In this document: positions 52,186 through 62,496 of the stretch, one piece after another
Numbering within the stretch: position 1 is the stretch's first letter
How the letters are laid out: every line of letters starts with the position of its first letter
Assembly (NCBI RefSeq): GCF_019904255.1
Contig: NZ_CP063203.1
Span: 2,118,001-2,182,000 of the forward strand
Length of the DNA stretch: 64,000 nucleotides
Origin: Marixanthomonas sp. SCSIO 43207
GTDB lineage: Bacteria; Bacteroidota; Bacteroidia; Flavobacteriales; Flavobacteriaceae
Direction: 5' to 3'
Notes under the pieces: model-generated
Seen by the model: only the letters and a program-made list of their open reading frames with translations
The model's database searches: none
Told to the model about the DNA's origin: nothing
Translations under genes and position numbers: made by a program

Positions 52186-53172
52186 ATGAATCAGAAAATC
52201 AAAAAAATTGGAGTGCTTACAAGCGGTGGAGACGCACCCGGTATGAATGCTGCTATTAGAGCGGTTGTTCGTTCTTGTACTTTTCATAAATTTAGCTGCG
52301 TAGGAATTTTTAGAGGATATGAAGGGTTAATTGAAGGAGACTTTAAAGAATTAGGACCTCGTTCGGTTAAAAATATCATTAACAAAGGCGGAACATTTCT
52401 TAAATCAGCCCGTTCTAAAGAATTTAGAACCAAAGAAGGAAGAAAAAAAGCTTTCGAAAACCTACAAAACAACGCCATTGATGCCTTAGTCGTTATAGGT
52501 GGTGACGGTACTTTTACGGGTGCTACCATTTTTTCAGAAGAACATAACTTTCCTATTGTAGGGCTTCCCGGAACCATTGATAATGATATTTATGGTACCG
52601 ATGTAACCATAGGGTATGATACTGCCTTAAACACAGTAGTTGAAGCAATTGACAAAATAAGAGATACAGCAAACTCACATAATCGATTGTTTTTGGTTGA
52701 AGTAATGGGCAGAAATGCAGGCAGCATAGCCTTAAACGCAGGAATTGGCGCAGGAGCTGAAGAAGTATTAATTCCTGAAGAAAACCTAGGTAGAGAGCGA
52801 CTGCTTCAATCTCTTAAACGCAGTAAAAAAGCCGGAAAATCATCAAGTATTATTGTTGTTTCTGAAGGGGATCAAATTGGAAAAAATATTTTTAAGCTTG
52901 CAGATTATATTACAAATAACCTTAATGAATATGAAGTACGCGTTACAGTTCTAGGTCATATTCAGCGAGGTGGAGCACCTAGTTGTTATGATCGTGTTTT
53001 AGCAAGTAGGTTAGGAGTAAGCGCTGTTGATGCCTTACTAGACGGTAAAAGCGATTGTATGATTGGTATTGCACACAACAAAATAACAAGTGTTCCTTTT
53101 TCAGAAGCTATAAAGAGTAGTAATGAGCTAGACCTAGAGTTGGTAAGAGTTTCAGATATTGTCTCATTATAA
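52186..53172 (+). CDS. pfkA: ATP-dependent 6-phosphofructokinase
   Basis: Protein of 328 residues. 'IGVLTSGGDAPGMNAAIRAV' (8-27), 'GGDGTFTGATIF' near 105 (Gly-Gly-Asp with the ATP-type Gly), 'PGTIDNDIYGTDVTIGYDTA' near 127 with the catalytic Asp, 'EVMGRNAGSIAL' near 170 and 'VLGHIQRGGAPSCYDRVLAS' near 252 are all present. Group A, ATP-dependent. ATG 52186 (MNQKIKKIGVLTSGG) matches the family start; the frame from 52144 adds 14 unlikely residues. It heads a run of sugar-phosphate genes up to pgi. Confidence 0.95.
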   Translation: MNQKIKKIGVLTSGGDAPGMNAAIRAVVRSCTFHKFSCVGIFRGYEGLIEGDFKELGPRSVKNIINKGGTFLKSARSKEFRTKEGRKKAFENLQNNAIDALVVIGGDGTFTGATIFSEEHNFPIVGLPGTIDNDIYGTDVTIGYDTALNTVVEAIDKIRDTANSHNRLFLVEVMGRNAGSIALNAGIGAGAEEVLIPEENLGRERLLQSLKRSKKAGKSSSIIVVSEGDQIGKNIFKLADYITNNLNEYEVRVTVLGHIQRGGAPSCYDRVLASRLGVSAVDALLDGKSDCMIGIAHNKITSVPFSEAIKSSNELDLELVRVSDIVSL

Positions 53173-53179
53173 AAGCTAA

Positions 53180-54193
<1,014 letters not shown>

Positions 54194-54195
54194 TT

Positions 54196-55047
54196 ATGAT
54201 TTTAATAGCTGATGGCGGTTCAACAAAATGCGATTGGATTCTTTTGAATCAACAAGGGGAGTTGCTTCAAAAAACACGCACTCTTGGCATAAATCCCACT
54301 GTGGTATCACAAGCCGACATGAAAAAACGCATTCAAGAAAATGACACTTTACATACACTTTTTAAAGATGTTAAAACTGTTGATTTTTATGGAGCTGGGT
54401 GTGGTACACAAACACCAAGATTATTACTCAAAGAGGTATTGAATGAACTCTTTATAAAAGCGCAAGTTGCTGTAGGTGAAGATACCACAGCCGCTGTATA
54501 TGCTTCAACTACAAAACCGGGTATTGTTGGAATTTTGGGTACAGGTTCAAACTGTTGCTATTTTGATGGAACAAAAATACATTCAGGAGCGCCTTCTTTG
54601 GGATACTCGGTAATGGATGATGCCAGCGGGAATTACTTCGGAAAACAGCTGTTGCGCGACTATTTTTATCATAAAATGCCGAGGCAAGTAGCTTCAGAAT
54701 TTGAAAGTAAATTCAACCTTGATCCAGATACCATCAAATTGAATTTGTATAAAAAACCAAATCCTAACGCGTATCTAGCATCTTTTGCCGAATTTATATT
54801 TCTTTGTGAGCTAGACAAGCCTTACTTTAAAAACTTAATGAAAACCGGGGTAAATTTATTTATACAAAATCAAGTTCTTCTGTATGATGAAGCTCAAGAA
54901 GTACCTATTCATTTTGTAGGTTCTATTGCCCATTTTTCAAAAGAAATTATAGTTGAATGCTTAGAAAACCATACATTGCAACCCGGAAATTTTGTGAAAC
55001 GTCCTATAGATGGGTTAATAGACTATTATAAAAATCATAAATTGTAA
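54196..55047 (+). CDS. BadF/BcrA-type N-acetylglucosamine kinase-like ATPase
   Basis: Protein of 283 residues of the actin-fold sugar kinase group. 'MILIADGGSTKCDWILLNQQ' (1-20) is the phosphate-1 motif, 'GVGE'-like 'VAVGEDTTAAVYA' near 92 precedes the catalytic region, and 'GILGTGSNCCYFDGTKI' near 115 is phosphate-2. Related proteins phosphorylate GlcNAc or act in peptidoglycan sugar recycling. Placement between gap and pgi suggests that its product enters glycolysis. The substrate is inferred. Confidence 0.85.
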   Translation: MILIADGGSTKCDWILLNQQGELLQKTRTLGINPTVVSQADMKKRIQENDTLHTLFKDVKTVDFYGAGCGTQTPRLLLKEVLNELFIKAQVAVGEDTTAAVYASTTKPGIVGILGTGSNCCYFDGTKIHSGAPSLGYSVMDDASGNYFGKQLLRDYFYHKMPRQVASEFESKFNLDPDTIKLNLYKKPNPNAYLASFAEFIFLCELDKPYFKNLMKTGVNLFIQNQVLLYDEAQEVPIHFVGSIAHFSKEIIVECLENHTLQPGNFVKRPIDGLIDYYKNHKL

Positions 55048-55048
55048 T

Positions 55049-56614
55049 ATGAATTTTCCAAAAGTAAATCCTACAAAAACAAAGGCTTGGAATGCTTTAA
55101 AAGCTCATTTTTCAGAAATGAAACAGGTGAAAATGCAGGATTTATTTGCACAAGAAGAAAGTAGAGCAGAAGCTTTTTCTCTGCAATGGAATGATTTTTA
55201 TATAGATTATTCAAAAAATCGCATATCTAGCAAAACCAAATCTTTACTTCTAGATTTGGCAAAAGAAGTAAAACTTGATGAAGCCATAAAAGCTCAATTT
55301 TCTGGAAGTGCAATTAACCAAACTGAAAACCGAGCTGTTTTACACACAGCACTTCGTGATTTTGATGCAATGAAGCCGGAGGTTAAAGAGACACTTCAAA
55401 AAATGAAAACATTTTCTGAAGAAATTATTTCAGGATCTTGGAAAGGTTGCACAGGTAAGGCTATTACAGATATTGTAAATATAGGTGTTGGTGGTAGTGA
55501 TCTAGGTCCAAAAATGGCTAGTGAAGCATTACAGTATTATAAAAATCATTTACAAACTCATTATATATCAAATGTAGATGGTGATCACGTTTTTGAAACT
55601 ATAAAGAACTTGAATCCAGAAACAACCTTATTTATAATTGTTTCCAAGAGTTTTTCTACACTAGAAACGTTGACAAATGCAACTACCATTAGAGAATGGT
55701 TTTTGAAAAATCTTTCTGAAAAAGACATTGAAAAACATTTTGTTGCTGTAACAGCAAATCAAACTTCTGCTGTTGATTTTGGTATTAAGTCAACAAATAT
55801 TTTTCCTATGTGGGATTGGGTTGGTGGTCGTTTTTCACTTTGGAGTGCAGTTGGACTTTCTACTTGCTGTGCCGTGGGATATGATCATTTTGAGTCTCTT
55901 TTAAAAGGAGCACACGAAATGGATAAGCATTTTTATTCTTCAGAATTTGAAGAAAATATTCCCGTTATGTTGGGTATGCTATCTATATGGTATGCAAATT
56001 TTTTTAATATTGAAACCGAAGCGATTATACCCTATTCAGAATATTTGGATATGTTGGTTCCATACTTGCAGCAAGCAGTTATGGAAAGTAACGGAAAAAG
56101 CGTAGACCGCAATCAAGATTTCATAGATTATACCACAGGAACCATTGTTTGGGGCAATACAGGCACCAATGCTCAACATGCATTTTTTCAGCTTATACAC
56201 CAAGGTACTCGATGCATTCCGGTTGATTTTGTTGCTTTTTCTAAGTCTTTACATGGAAATAAAAAACACCATATTAAATTACTTTCAAATTGTTTTGCTC
56301 AATCTGAAGCACTATTGAGCGGGACTTATAAAAAGGAAGTTGATAATGCTTACAAGTTTTTTGAAGGGAATAACCCGTCAAACACGATTCTTATTAAAAA
56401 ACTAACCCCTAAAACCTTAGGAAGTTTAATAGCATTGTATGAACATAAACTATTTGTACAAGGCGTTGTTTGGAATATTTATAGCTATGATCAATGGGGT
56501 GTAGAGCTTGGAAAAACCGTTGCAAAAAACCTAATGAATGCTTTTGAACTAGGTGATTCAACATTGATTTCAAATAAGTCTACTCAAAATCTTTTTAATA
56601 AATCTATTCAGTAA
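55049..56614 (+). CDS. pgi: Glucose-6-phosphate isomerase
   Basis: Protein of 521 residues. 'IVNIGVGGSDLGPKMASEAL' near 147, 'FPMWDWVGGRFSLWSAVGLS' near 252 (PGI signature 1), 'MESNGKSVDR' near 347 with the catalytic Glu, and 'GTNAQHAFFQLIHQGT' near 373 are all present. A 'YDQWGVELGKTVAKNL' signature 2 lies near 484. It interconverts glucose 6-phosphate and fructose 6-phosphate. One base separates it from the kinase gene, and it ends the pfkA operon, convergent with rlmH. Confidence 0.96.
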   Translation: MNFPKVNPTKTKAWNALKAHFSEMKQVKMQDLFAQEESRAEAFSLQWNDFYIDYSKNRISSKTKSLLLDLAKEVKLDEAIKAQFSGSAINQTENRAVLHTALRDFDAMKPEVKETLQKMKTFSEEIISGSWKGCTGKAITDIVNIGVGGSDLGPKMASEALQYYKNHLQTHYISNVDGDHVFETIKNLNPETTLFIIVSKSFSTLETLTNATTIREWFLKNLSEKDIEKHFVAVTANQTSAVDFGIKSTNIFPMWDWVGGRFSLWSAVGLSTCCAVGYDHFESLLKGAHEMDKHFYSSEFEENIPVMLGMLSIWYANFFNIETEAIIPYSEYLDMLVPYLQQAVMESNGKSVDRNQDFIDYTTGTIVWGNTGTNAQHAFFQLIHQGTRCIPVDFVAFSKSLHGNKKHHIKLLSNCFAQSEALLSGTYKKEVDNAYKFFEGNNPSNTILIKKLTPKTLGSLIALYEHKLFVQGVVWNIYSYDQWGVELGKTVAKNLMNAFELGDSTLISNKSTQNLFNKSIQ

Positions 56615-56615
56615 A

Positions 56616-57089
56616 TTACCTGTGGTGGTACGGTTCGTTTCGTAAAATTGTAAATCCTCGGTACAGTTGCTCTATAAAAAACACTCTTACCATTTGATGT
56701 GAAAATGTCATTTTTGAGAGTGATAGCTTACCATTGGCTCTTTCATAAACTTCATCACTAAAACCATACGGACCGCCAATGACAAAAGTTAAGTTTTTGA
56801 GTCCGCTATTCATTTTTTTCTGAAGAAATTGAGAAAAACTTACAGAACTATATTGCTTTCCGTTTTCATCAAGAAGTATTAGTGCATCTGCGGGCTGTAA
56901 TCTTTTAATAATTTCTTGACCTTCTGCTTTTTTTTGTAAAGCTTGAGATCGGTTTTTTACATTTTTAATATCAGGTATAACTTCAAAAGAAAAAGGCACA
57001 TAATGTTTTAACCTTTTTGTGTATTGATTGATAAGTGTTTGTAGGTTTTTATCGTCTGTTTTCCCTATGGCAAGCAACGTAATTTTCAT
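56616..57089 (-). CDS. rlmH: 23S rRNA pseudouridine-1915 N3-methyltransferase
   Basis: SPOUT methyltransferase of 157 residues. 'FVIGGPYGFSDEVYERANGK' near 102 forms the knot that binds SAM, and the end 'QLYRGFTILRNEPYHHR' is the highly conserved RlmH tail. It methylates pseudouridine 1915 in helix 69 of 23S rRNA. Its stop lies 1 bp from the pgi stop (convergent), and it follows the cyclase gene by 2 bp on the minus strand. Confidence 0.95.
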   Translation of the reverse strand: MKITLLAIGKTDDKNLQTLINQYTKRLKHYVPFSFEVIPDIKNVKNRSQALQKKAEGQEIIKRLQPADALILLDENGKQYSSVSFSQFLQKKMNSGLKNLTFVIGGPYGFSDEVYERANGKLSLSKMTFSHQMVRVFFIEQLYRGFTILRNEPYHHR

Positions 57090-57091
57090 TG

Positions 57092-58201
57092 TTAGATTTT
57101 TTTATAGGTAACAAGGGGCATTTCTTCAGCCTTACCTTTTAATTGTTCACTTCCCATATCAATTTTAGTCACACCTTTTGGTAACTTATAAGCAACATTG
57201 GCAAATTCTTTTGATGCTAGTACTTTAACATCTAGATCGTTACATATTGCTTGTATTCGGGCAGTGGTATTTAGCACATCTCCAGAAAAAGCAATATCTC
57301 TTTTTATTTGACCTATTTCACCAACCATTACAGGACCATAATGATACCCTACTTTAAACTCTGGAACAATACCATATTTTTTTAAATATTTACTTGACTT
57401 TTTTCTTATAATTCGTTGCATAGAAAAATAACATTGTATAGCATTACCTCTACGCAATCCGTGTTTCATTTTCCAAGAAACTACAACTTCATCACCTACA
57501 TATTGATATACTTCACCACGTGTTTGTACAATGGCCGGTGCGATGTGTCTAAAAAAATCTTTCAGAAAATTGAAGTATTTTTCTTCGCCTAGCGTTTCAG
57601 CGATACCGGTAGCATTTTTAATATCTGCAAACATAAAAATGCGCCGCTCGTGTTTTGGGTGAAAATAACGCCCCATTAAATAGTCTGCAAACATTCCGGG
57701 GCCATATTTGTCATTAACCATTAAAATAATGAGCGTGGTAATTACTATAAATAGCCACACAATAAAATTTTTAAGAAACAACCAAGTGCCAAAAAATAGT
57801 TGTGTAGCTACAAGTACATCTTGATGGTAAAATGGTAAACCAAGCTTTTCACTATTAAAATATAAGGCTCCAATAGTGCTTATAAATAGAGCTCCTACAA
57901 TGTAGGTTGTAACAATGTAGAGTAAAGCTTTCCAAAACTCGTGTCGTCTAAGCCATTGTTCCATTAGGTTTACCGTAAAAACCCCTCCTATTAATCCTGC
58001 ACTTATAGCAACTATTAAATTTGCCGTAAATGCGGAGTGAAAATCAAATGCTGAACTTAATAAACCTTCACCTTTTAAGGTAAAAAACTCATAAAAGAAT
58101 AAAACGTTTGATATAAGTACCCAAGAGATAAGAATCCAAAAGGCTCGTTTTGTGTAAAACCACAGCTGTCGGGTTTTGTATCGGCTAAGTTTTATCTTCA
58201 T
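57092..58201 (-). CDS. Membrane-bound class III adenylate/guanylate cyclase-like protein
   Basis: Protein of 369 residues. About four or five helices occupy the first 170 residues, then a cytoplasmic class III cyclase domain. 'MFADIKNATGIAETLG' near 191 holds the first metal Asp, 'GEVYQYVGDEVVVSW' near 227 the second, and 'HYGPVMVGEIGQIKRDIAFS' near 281 the dimer-interface region. Both metal Asp residues are present, so activity is plausible, but base specificity cannot be called. It overlaps the DUF1801 gene by 1 bp. Confidence 0.87.
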   Translation of the reverse strand: MKIKLSRYKTRQLWFYTKRAFWILISWVLISNVLFFYEFFTLKGEGLLSSAFDFHSAFTANLIVAISAGLIGGVFTVNLMEQWLRRHEFWKALLYIVTTYIVGALFISTIGALYFNSEKLGLPFYHQDVLVATQLFFGTWLFLKNFIVWLFIVITTLIILMVNDKYGPGMFADYLMGRYFHPKHERRIFMFADIKNATGIAETLGEEKYFNFLKDFFRHIAPAIVQTRGEVYQYVGDEVVVSWKMKHGLRRGNAIQCYFSMQRIIRKKSSKYLKKYGIVPEFKVGYHYGPVMVGEIGQIKRDIAFSGDVLNTTARIQAICNDLDVKVLASKEFANVAYKLPKGVTKIDMGSEQLKGKAEEMPLVTYKKI

Positions 58202-58797
58202 TAACAGTTTTTATATTTATCGTAAAGTCCTTTACCGGCTAAAATCATAGGTTTAATTTTTTGTAAACGACTTTCTTTAGTAGCTTCTCTTTTTGCTTCA
58301 TCAATGTGTTTTGCGTATTCTCGTTGTTTTCCCGGAGTTAATTTTTTAAAAGCTTTATTTAAATTCTGGTCATCGTCAAGTGCTTGTTTAAGCAATGAAG
58401 GTATTTCAACTCCTTTTTTTGCTTTTGGTTTTACTTCTTTTCCTGCTTTGCAGTTTTCAATGGCTTCGTTTATATAGTTTAAAACTAAATCTTCTTCTAT
58501 CTCATCGCCTTTTTCAAAGCGCCATTGACGTAACGCTTTTGTTACTCCTTCTTGAGCGTTTACTAGCTTATTTTCAGTATTCTTTAAAAAAACACCTTGA
58601 TGAAACCAGATAGCATAATGATTTTTAAAACCTGCAAATCCCGCAACCAGTTTACCTTGTAAAGTATAGGTAGGCGTTCCCCATTTAACTTCTTCTTTAA
58701 GTTCAGTTTTCTGAAAAACAGAGCGTAGAACAGTAAGTTCATCACTCCATTTTTCTTGTTTTTTTATATAAGCAGTTACTTTTTCTGAAGTATTCAT
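58201..58797 (-). CDS. DUF1801/OmdA (YdeI-like) protein
   Basis: Cytoplasmic protein of 198 residues with two parts. The N-terminal DUF1801 part (about 10-110) has 'EVKWGTPTYTLQGKLVAGFA' and 'HYAIWFHQGVFLKN'. The C-terminal part has 'KLTPGKQREYAKHIDEAKRE' and 'KIKPMILAGKGLYDKYKN', the bacteriocin-protection YdeI/OmpD-associated pattern. Such proteins are common in Bacteroidota. No biochemical role is known. Overlap with the cyclase gene suggests cotranscription. Confidence 0.85.
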   Translation of the reverse strand: MNTSEKVTAYIKKQEKWSDELTVLRSVFQKTELKEEVKWGTPTYTLQGKLVAGFAGFKNHYAIWFHQGVFLKNTENKLVNAQEGVTKALRQWRFEKGDEIEEDLVLNYINEAIENCKAGKEVKPKAKKGVEIPSLLKQALDDDQNLNKAFKKLTPGKQREYAKHIDEAKREATKESRLQKIKPMILAGKGLYDKYKNC

Positions 58798-58879
58798 TGG
58801 TTATAAGTTGTTTCTGTGTAATCGAAGATACTATTTTTCCGAAGCTATTTTTCTAAAGAAACATTAAAATTCAGAAACC

Positions 58880-58910
58880 TACAATTCAGAAACAAAATTT
58901 TACACTTCGG
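58880..58910 (+). promoter_or_regulatory. Direct-repeat operator upstream of the TonB receptor gene
   Basis: TACAATTCAG (58880-58889) and TACACTTCGG (58901-58910) are direct repeats with an 11-bp spacer (21-bp period), ending 65 bp before the receptor start codon. A further partial copy, TAAAATTCAG, lies at 58865-58874. The repeat resembles LytTR-type operators, which are tandem 9-10-bp sites spaced about 21-22 bp. The same layout is found at 61220 and 63833. Confidence 0.72.
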
Positions 58911-58975
58911 TTTCTTTTTTTCTGAAAACATCTTAATTCAGCCCACTTTTGAAGTGTAGAATTAAAACACCACCT

Positions 58976-61150
58976 ATGAAACCAAAAAATAGAATATTAG
59001 CAACTGTTCAATTAACCGTATTTTTTTTACTGCTATCATTTTCAGCAATAAGCCAAACCGAATTATCTGGAATTGTACTTCAAAAAAACGGCACTCCCAT
59101 CTATGGAGCCAATGTATATCTAGAAGGAACCTATGACGGAACCACCACAAATGAAAAGGGTGGTTTTAGCTTTGTGACAAGTGAAACAGGAACCCAAACT
59201 TTAGTAATATCATTTGTGTCTTTTGAAACGCTTAGAATATCAAAACCTATTTCTGAAATGCAAAACATGACTATTAATTTGAGAGAAGATGTAAGTTCTC
59301 TAGACACTGTAGTGATTTCGGCTGGTACGTTTGAAGCAGGAGATAATAGCAAGGTTTCAGTTTTAAAACCGCTGGATGTTGTTACTACCGCCAGCGCTTT
59401 GGGTGATTTTGTTGGGGCATTACAAACGTTGCCGGGAACTACCACTGTTGCAGAAGACGGTCGTTTGTTTGTGAGAGGTGGTGATGCTAATGAAACTCAA
59501 ATTTTTATTGACGGAATTCGTGTCTTTACGCCGTATACACCCAGTACAAATAACGTACCTTCTCGCGGAAGATACAGTCCGTTTTTATTTGATGGAATTA
59601 CTTTTTCAACCGGAGGATATTCTGCAGAATATGGACAAGCATTATCTTCAGTTTTGCTTTTAAACACAGTTGATGTACCTGAACAAGAAAAGACTGAAAT
59701 CTCCATAATGCGTGTGGGAGGAGGTCTAGGTAATACCCAAATATGGGGTAATAATTCTTTAAGTGTTAATGCTAGTTATATAAACTTAGCTCCTTATAAT
59801 GCATTGTTTCCGAATAGAAATGATTGGGAAAAACCTTTTGAAACCTTAGCAGGAGAAACGGTTTATCGTCACAAATTTGAAAATGGTTTATTAAAAGTGT
59901 ACGGTGCTTATGACGCTACCAATTTTGAATTAACGCAAGATGATATTAATTTTTCTGAAGGAGTAAACTTCAAACTTAAAAACCGAAATTTTTATAGCAA
60001 TGCTAGTTATGAAGGTCGCTTAAAAAATAAATGGAGGCTTGAGACCGGTGCCAGTTACACTTTATCAAAAAACAATGTAGGAGTTATAGAAGATGATATT
60101 GAGAGCACAGAAAACTCTGTTCATTTGAAATTTAAACTTCGGAAAAATTTCAGCAATCGTTTTAAAATGAGTTATGGTGTAGAACAGTTTTTAACAGATT
60201 TTGATGAAGGGTTTGTAAACGATGAATTTGATGTAAAGTATGGGTTTAATAATGCTATTTCGGCGGCATTTACCGAAGCCGATATTATTTTCTCAAAAAA
60301 GTTGGCTCTTAAATTAGGCTTGCGTGGAGAATATAGTGAACTCTTTAATGCTATTACAGTAGCACCACGTGCTTCACTGGCTTATAAAGTGAGTAAGAAT
60401 AGTCAACTTTCATTAGCTTACGGAGATTTTTACCAGCAACCCTTTAGTGAGTATTTAAAATTTGAAGACAATTTAAAAGCACAAAAGGCTGCTCATTACA
60501 TTTTAAATTATCAGTACACAGCTAACAATAGAATTTTTAGAGCAGAGCTATACCGAAAAGAGTATGATAATTTGATAACCTACGATACCGATTTTGCTTC
60601 GTTTGATAGCAATTTTGAAACAAATGGAACCGGATATGCACAAGGGTTTGACATTTTTTGGAGAGATAATGAAAGTATTAAAAACTTAGATTATTGGTTA
60701 AGTTACTCCTATCTGGATTCTGAAAGGAAATACCAAAATTATCCAATAGCGGCAACCCCAAACTTTGCAAATACACATAACTTCTCAGCAGTAACCAAAT
60801 ACTGGGTTAACGACTTAAAAAGCCAAATAGGATTTAGTTATCAATATGGTAGCGGCCGAAATTATACCAATCCTAATCAACCTGGTTTTCTTCAAAATCA
60901 AACTAAAAGCTTTAATAGTTTAAGCTTAAACTGGGCGTATTTATTGTCACAACAAAAGATACTTTACTTTTCAGTTAATAATGTTTTAGGATTTAAAAAT
61001 ATTAACGGGTATCAATATGCCAATAACCCAAGTCCTAACGGAAATTTTGCAAGACGTGAACTACGACCGGCAACCGATCAATTTTTCTTTGTAGGCTTTT
61101 TCTGGACTATTAGTGATGATGGTAAAGACAATCAACTAGATAACTTATAA
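58976..61150 (+). CDS. TonB-dependent outer-membrane receptor
   Basis: Protein of 724 residues. The signal peptide ends 'FSAISQ' (about 24). A CarboxypepD_reg-like domain (about 26-110) includes 'LEGTYDGTTTNEKGGFSFVT'. The plug follows, with 'GTFEAGDNSKVSVLKPLDVV' and 'EDGRLFVRGGDANETQIFID' near 155 (TonB-box region and plug signature), then a beta barrel to the end. It imports a ligand such as an iron complex or glycan; no SusD-like partner follows. ATG 58976 gives the clean signal peptide. An operator like those of the 61.2 and 63.8 kb genes lies upstream. Confidence 0.9.
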   Translation: MKPKNRILATVQLTVFFLLLSFSAISQTELSGIVLQKNGTPIYGANVYLEGTYDGTTTNEKGGFSFVTSETGTQTLVISFVSFETLRISKPISEMQNMTINLREDVSSLDTVVISAGTFEAGDNSKVSVLKPLDVVTTASALGDFVGALQTLPGTTTVAEDGRLFVRGGDANETQIFIDGIRVFTPYTPSTNNVPSRGRYSPFLFDGITFSTGGYSAEYGQALSSVLLLNTVDVPEQEKTEISIMRVGGGLGNTQIWGNNSLSVNASYINLAPYNALFPNRNDWEKPFETLAGETVYRHKFENGLLKVYGAYDATNFELTQDDINFSEGVNFKLKNRNFYSNASYEGRLKNKWRLETGASYTLSKNNVGVIEDDIESTENSVHLKFKLRKNFSNRFKMSYGVEQFLTDFDEGFVNDEFDVKYGFNNAISAAFTEADIIFSKKLALKLGLRGEYSELFNAITVAPRASLAYKVSKNSQLSLAYGDFYQQPFSEYLKFEDNLKAQKAAHYILNYQYTANNRIFRAELYRKEYDNLITYDTDFASFDSNFETNGTGYAQGFDIFWRDNESIKNLDYWLSYSYLDSERKYQNYPIAATPNFANTHNFSAVTKYWVNDLKSQIGFSYQYGSGRNYTNPNQPGFLQNQTKSFNSLSLNWAYLLSQQKILYFSVNNVLGFKNINGYQYANNPSPNGNFARRELRPATDQFFFVGFFWTISDDGKDNQLDNL

Positions 61151-61219
61151 AATATGATAACAAGTAAAGCAAAACTGTAGTTCAAAGAACTTAGTAAAAG
61201 GAACTATTACTGTTGTAAT

Positions 61220-61250
61220 TACAATTCGGACGTTATAATTTACAGTTCAG
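61220..61250 (+). promoter_or_regulatory. Direct-repeat operator upstream of the DUF2141 operon
   Basis: TACAATTCGG (61220-61229) and TACAGTTCAG (61241-61250), 11-bp spacer and 21-bp period, end 64 bp before the DUF2141 start codon. This is the best matched pair of the three sites. Confidence 0.75.
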
Positions 61251-61314
61251 TAAAACAAAATTTAAAAAACACGATTCATATAAGATATTTGATATTAGAA
61301 ACTTAAAACTTAAA

Positions 61315-61731
61315 ATGATGCACAAAATAATCACAACACTCACGCTTTTACTTTCGGTAATGGTTTTAAAAGCACAGAACACAATTGAGGTCTCAATGGT
61401 AAATTTTGATAACGACAAAGGTACTGTACAAGTAGGGTTATATACTTCTGCAGAAAAATTTTTAAACAAAGAATTTAAAGCCGAGTCTTCAAAGATCACC
61501 AATAAAAAAGCAACTGTAGTTTTTACAGACGTTCCAGATGGGGTATATGCAATTTCTTGTTTTCACGATGAAGATGATAACGGTGAGCTTAATATGTTTT
61601 TGGGGATGATGCCAACAGAAGATTACGGAACTTCAAATAATGCTCCGGCAAAATTTGGTCCTCCAAAATGGAAGGATGCAAAATTTGAAATAAAAAACAA
61701 GGAAACAAAGTCATTTACAATTGAATTATAA
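61315..61731 (+). CDS. DUF2141 exported protein
   Basis: Protein of 138 residues with a signal peptide ending 'VMVLKAQ' (about 21). The rest, 'GTVQVGLYTSAEKFLNKEFK' and 'VVFTDVPDGVYAISCFHDED' (near 74) to 'APAKFGPPKWKDAKFEIKN', matches DUF2141 periplasmic beta-sandwich proteins. In flavobacteria it is often near TonB receptors. Two ATGs lie in a row at 61315 and 61318. It likely begins an operon with the tiny ORF, the TPR-like gene and the histidine kinase. Confidence 0.88.
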   Translation: MMHKIITTLTLLLSVMVLKAQNTIEVSMVNFDNDKGTVQVGLYTSAEKFLNKEFKAESSKITNKKATVVFTDVPDGVYAISCFHDEDDNGELNMFLGMMPTEDYGTSNNAPAKFGPPKWKDAKFEIKNKETKSFTIEL

Positions 61732-61750
61732 CTCAAAAATACAAAGTATT

Positions 61751-61861
61751 ATGCTAGGCATTTTATTATCAAAACATGGAAAAACAAAAACTCTAAAAGC
61801 ATTATTAATTGTAAGCACTTTTTTACTGCTTGGAGGAACATTATTATTACTTAACTCTTAA
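61751..61861 (+). CDS. Possible 36-residue membrane peptide
   Basis: A 36-residue ORF that starts 'MLGILLSKHGKTKTLKALLI' and has one helix (about 17-34, rich in Leu) behind a basic N-terminal part, so an inner-membrane peptide with the N-terminus inside. It lies 19 bp after the DUF2141 stop and 11 bp before the next gene. Evidence is only the layout and composition; it could be chance. Confidence 0.4.
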   Translation: MLGILLSKHGKTKTLKALLIVSTFLLLGGTLLLLNS

Positions 61862-61872
61862 AAAAAACAAAG

Positions 61873-62496
61873 ATGAAAAATTTATTATTACTTACTTTTT
61901 TAATAACATCCATTGGTTTTAGCCAATCAAAATACGAAGTAGGAATGCAAAAAGCATTTGATTTATGGCAAGAAGATAAAGTTTGGGAAGCAGCCAATAT
62001 GTTTGAACGAATTGCACAAGCAGAACAAGAAAAATGGTTACCGCCATACTATGTAGCACAAATTAATGTGATTAAAAGCTTTGGAGAAAAAGATAAAACT
62101 AAGATTTCTGCTCAACTAGAAAAGGCACAAGATTTTATCAATCTAGCCAAAACAAATTCAAATGAAAATCCAGAAATTTTGGTTCTTGAAGCTCAGTGGT
62201 ATACTGCCTGGATAGCTTTTGATGGACAACAATATGGTATGAAATATTCAGGCAAAGTTCAACAATTGTATTCAAAGGCTCTGGAGATAGCACCTAACAA
62301 TCCGCGAGTAATTTTAAGCAAAGCAGAATGGGATATGGGGAGTGCTAAATTTTTTAATCAACCATTAGATCCATATTGTAAAGATATAAGACGTGCCATA
62401 GAACTTTTTGCTACCTTTAAACCAGAAGGTAAATTTTACCCTACATGCGGAGAAGACCGTGCAAGAATGATTTTAGATAAAAACTGTAAAGAATAA
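61873..62496 (+). CDS. Exported TPR-like protein
   Basis: Protein of 207 residues with a signal peptide ending 'ITSIGFSQ' (about 18). The mature part is helical: 'GMQKAFDLWQEDKVWEAANM', 'AKTNSNENPEILVLEAQWYT' and 'QQLYSKALEIAPNNPRVILS' near 134, which resembles tetratricopeptide motifs. 'YPTCGEDRARMILDKNCKE' ends it with two Cys residues. It probably acts in the periplasm. Its stop overlaps the histidine-kinase start by one base, so it could feed the sensor, but this is inference. Confidence 0.78.
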   Translation: MKNLLLLTFLITSIGFSQSKYEVGMQKAFDLWQEDKVWEAANMFERIAQAEQEKWLPPYYVAQINVIKSFGEKDKTKISAQLEKAQDFINLAKTNSNENPEILVLEAQWYTAWIAFDGQQYGMKYSGKVQQLYSKALEIAPNNPRVILSKAEWDMGSAKFFNQPLDPYCKDIRRAIELFATFKPEGKFYPTCGEDRARMILDKNCKE

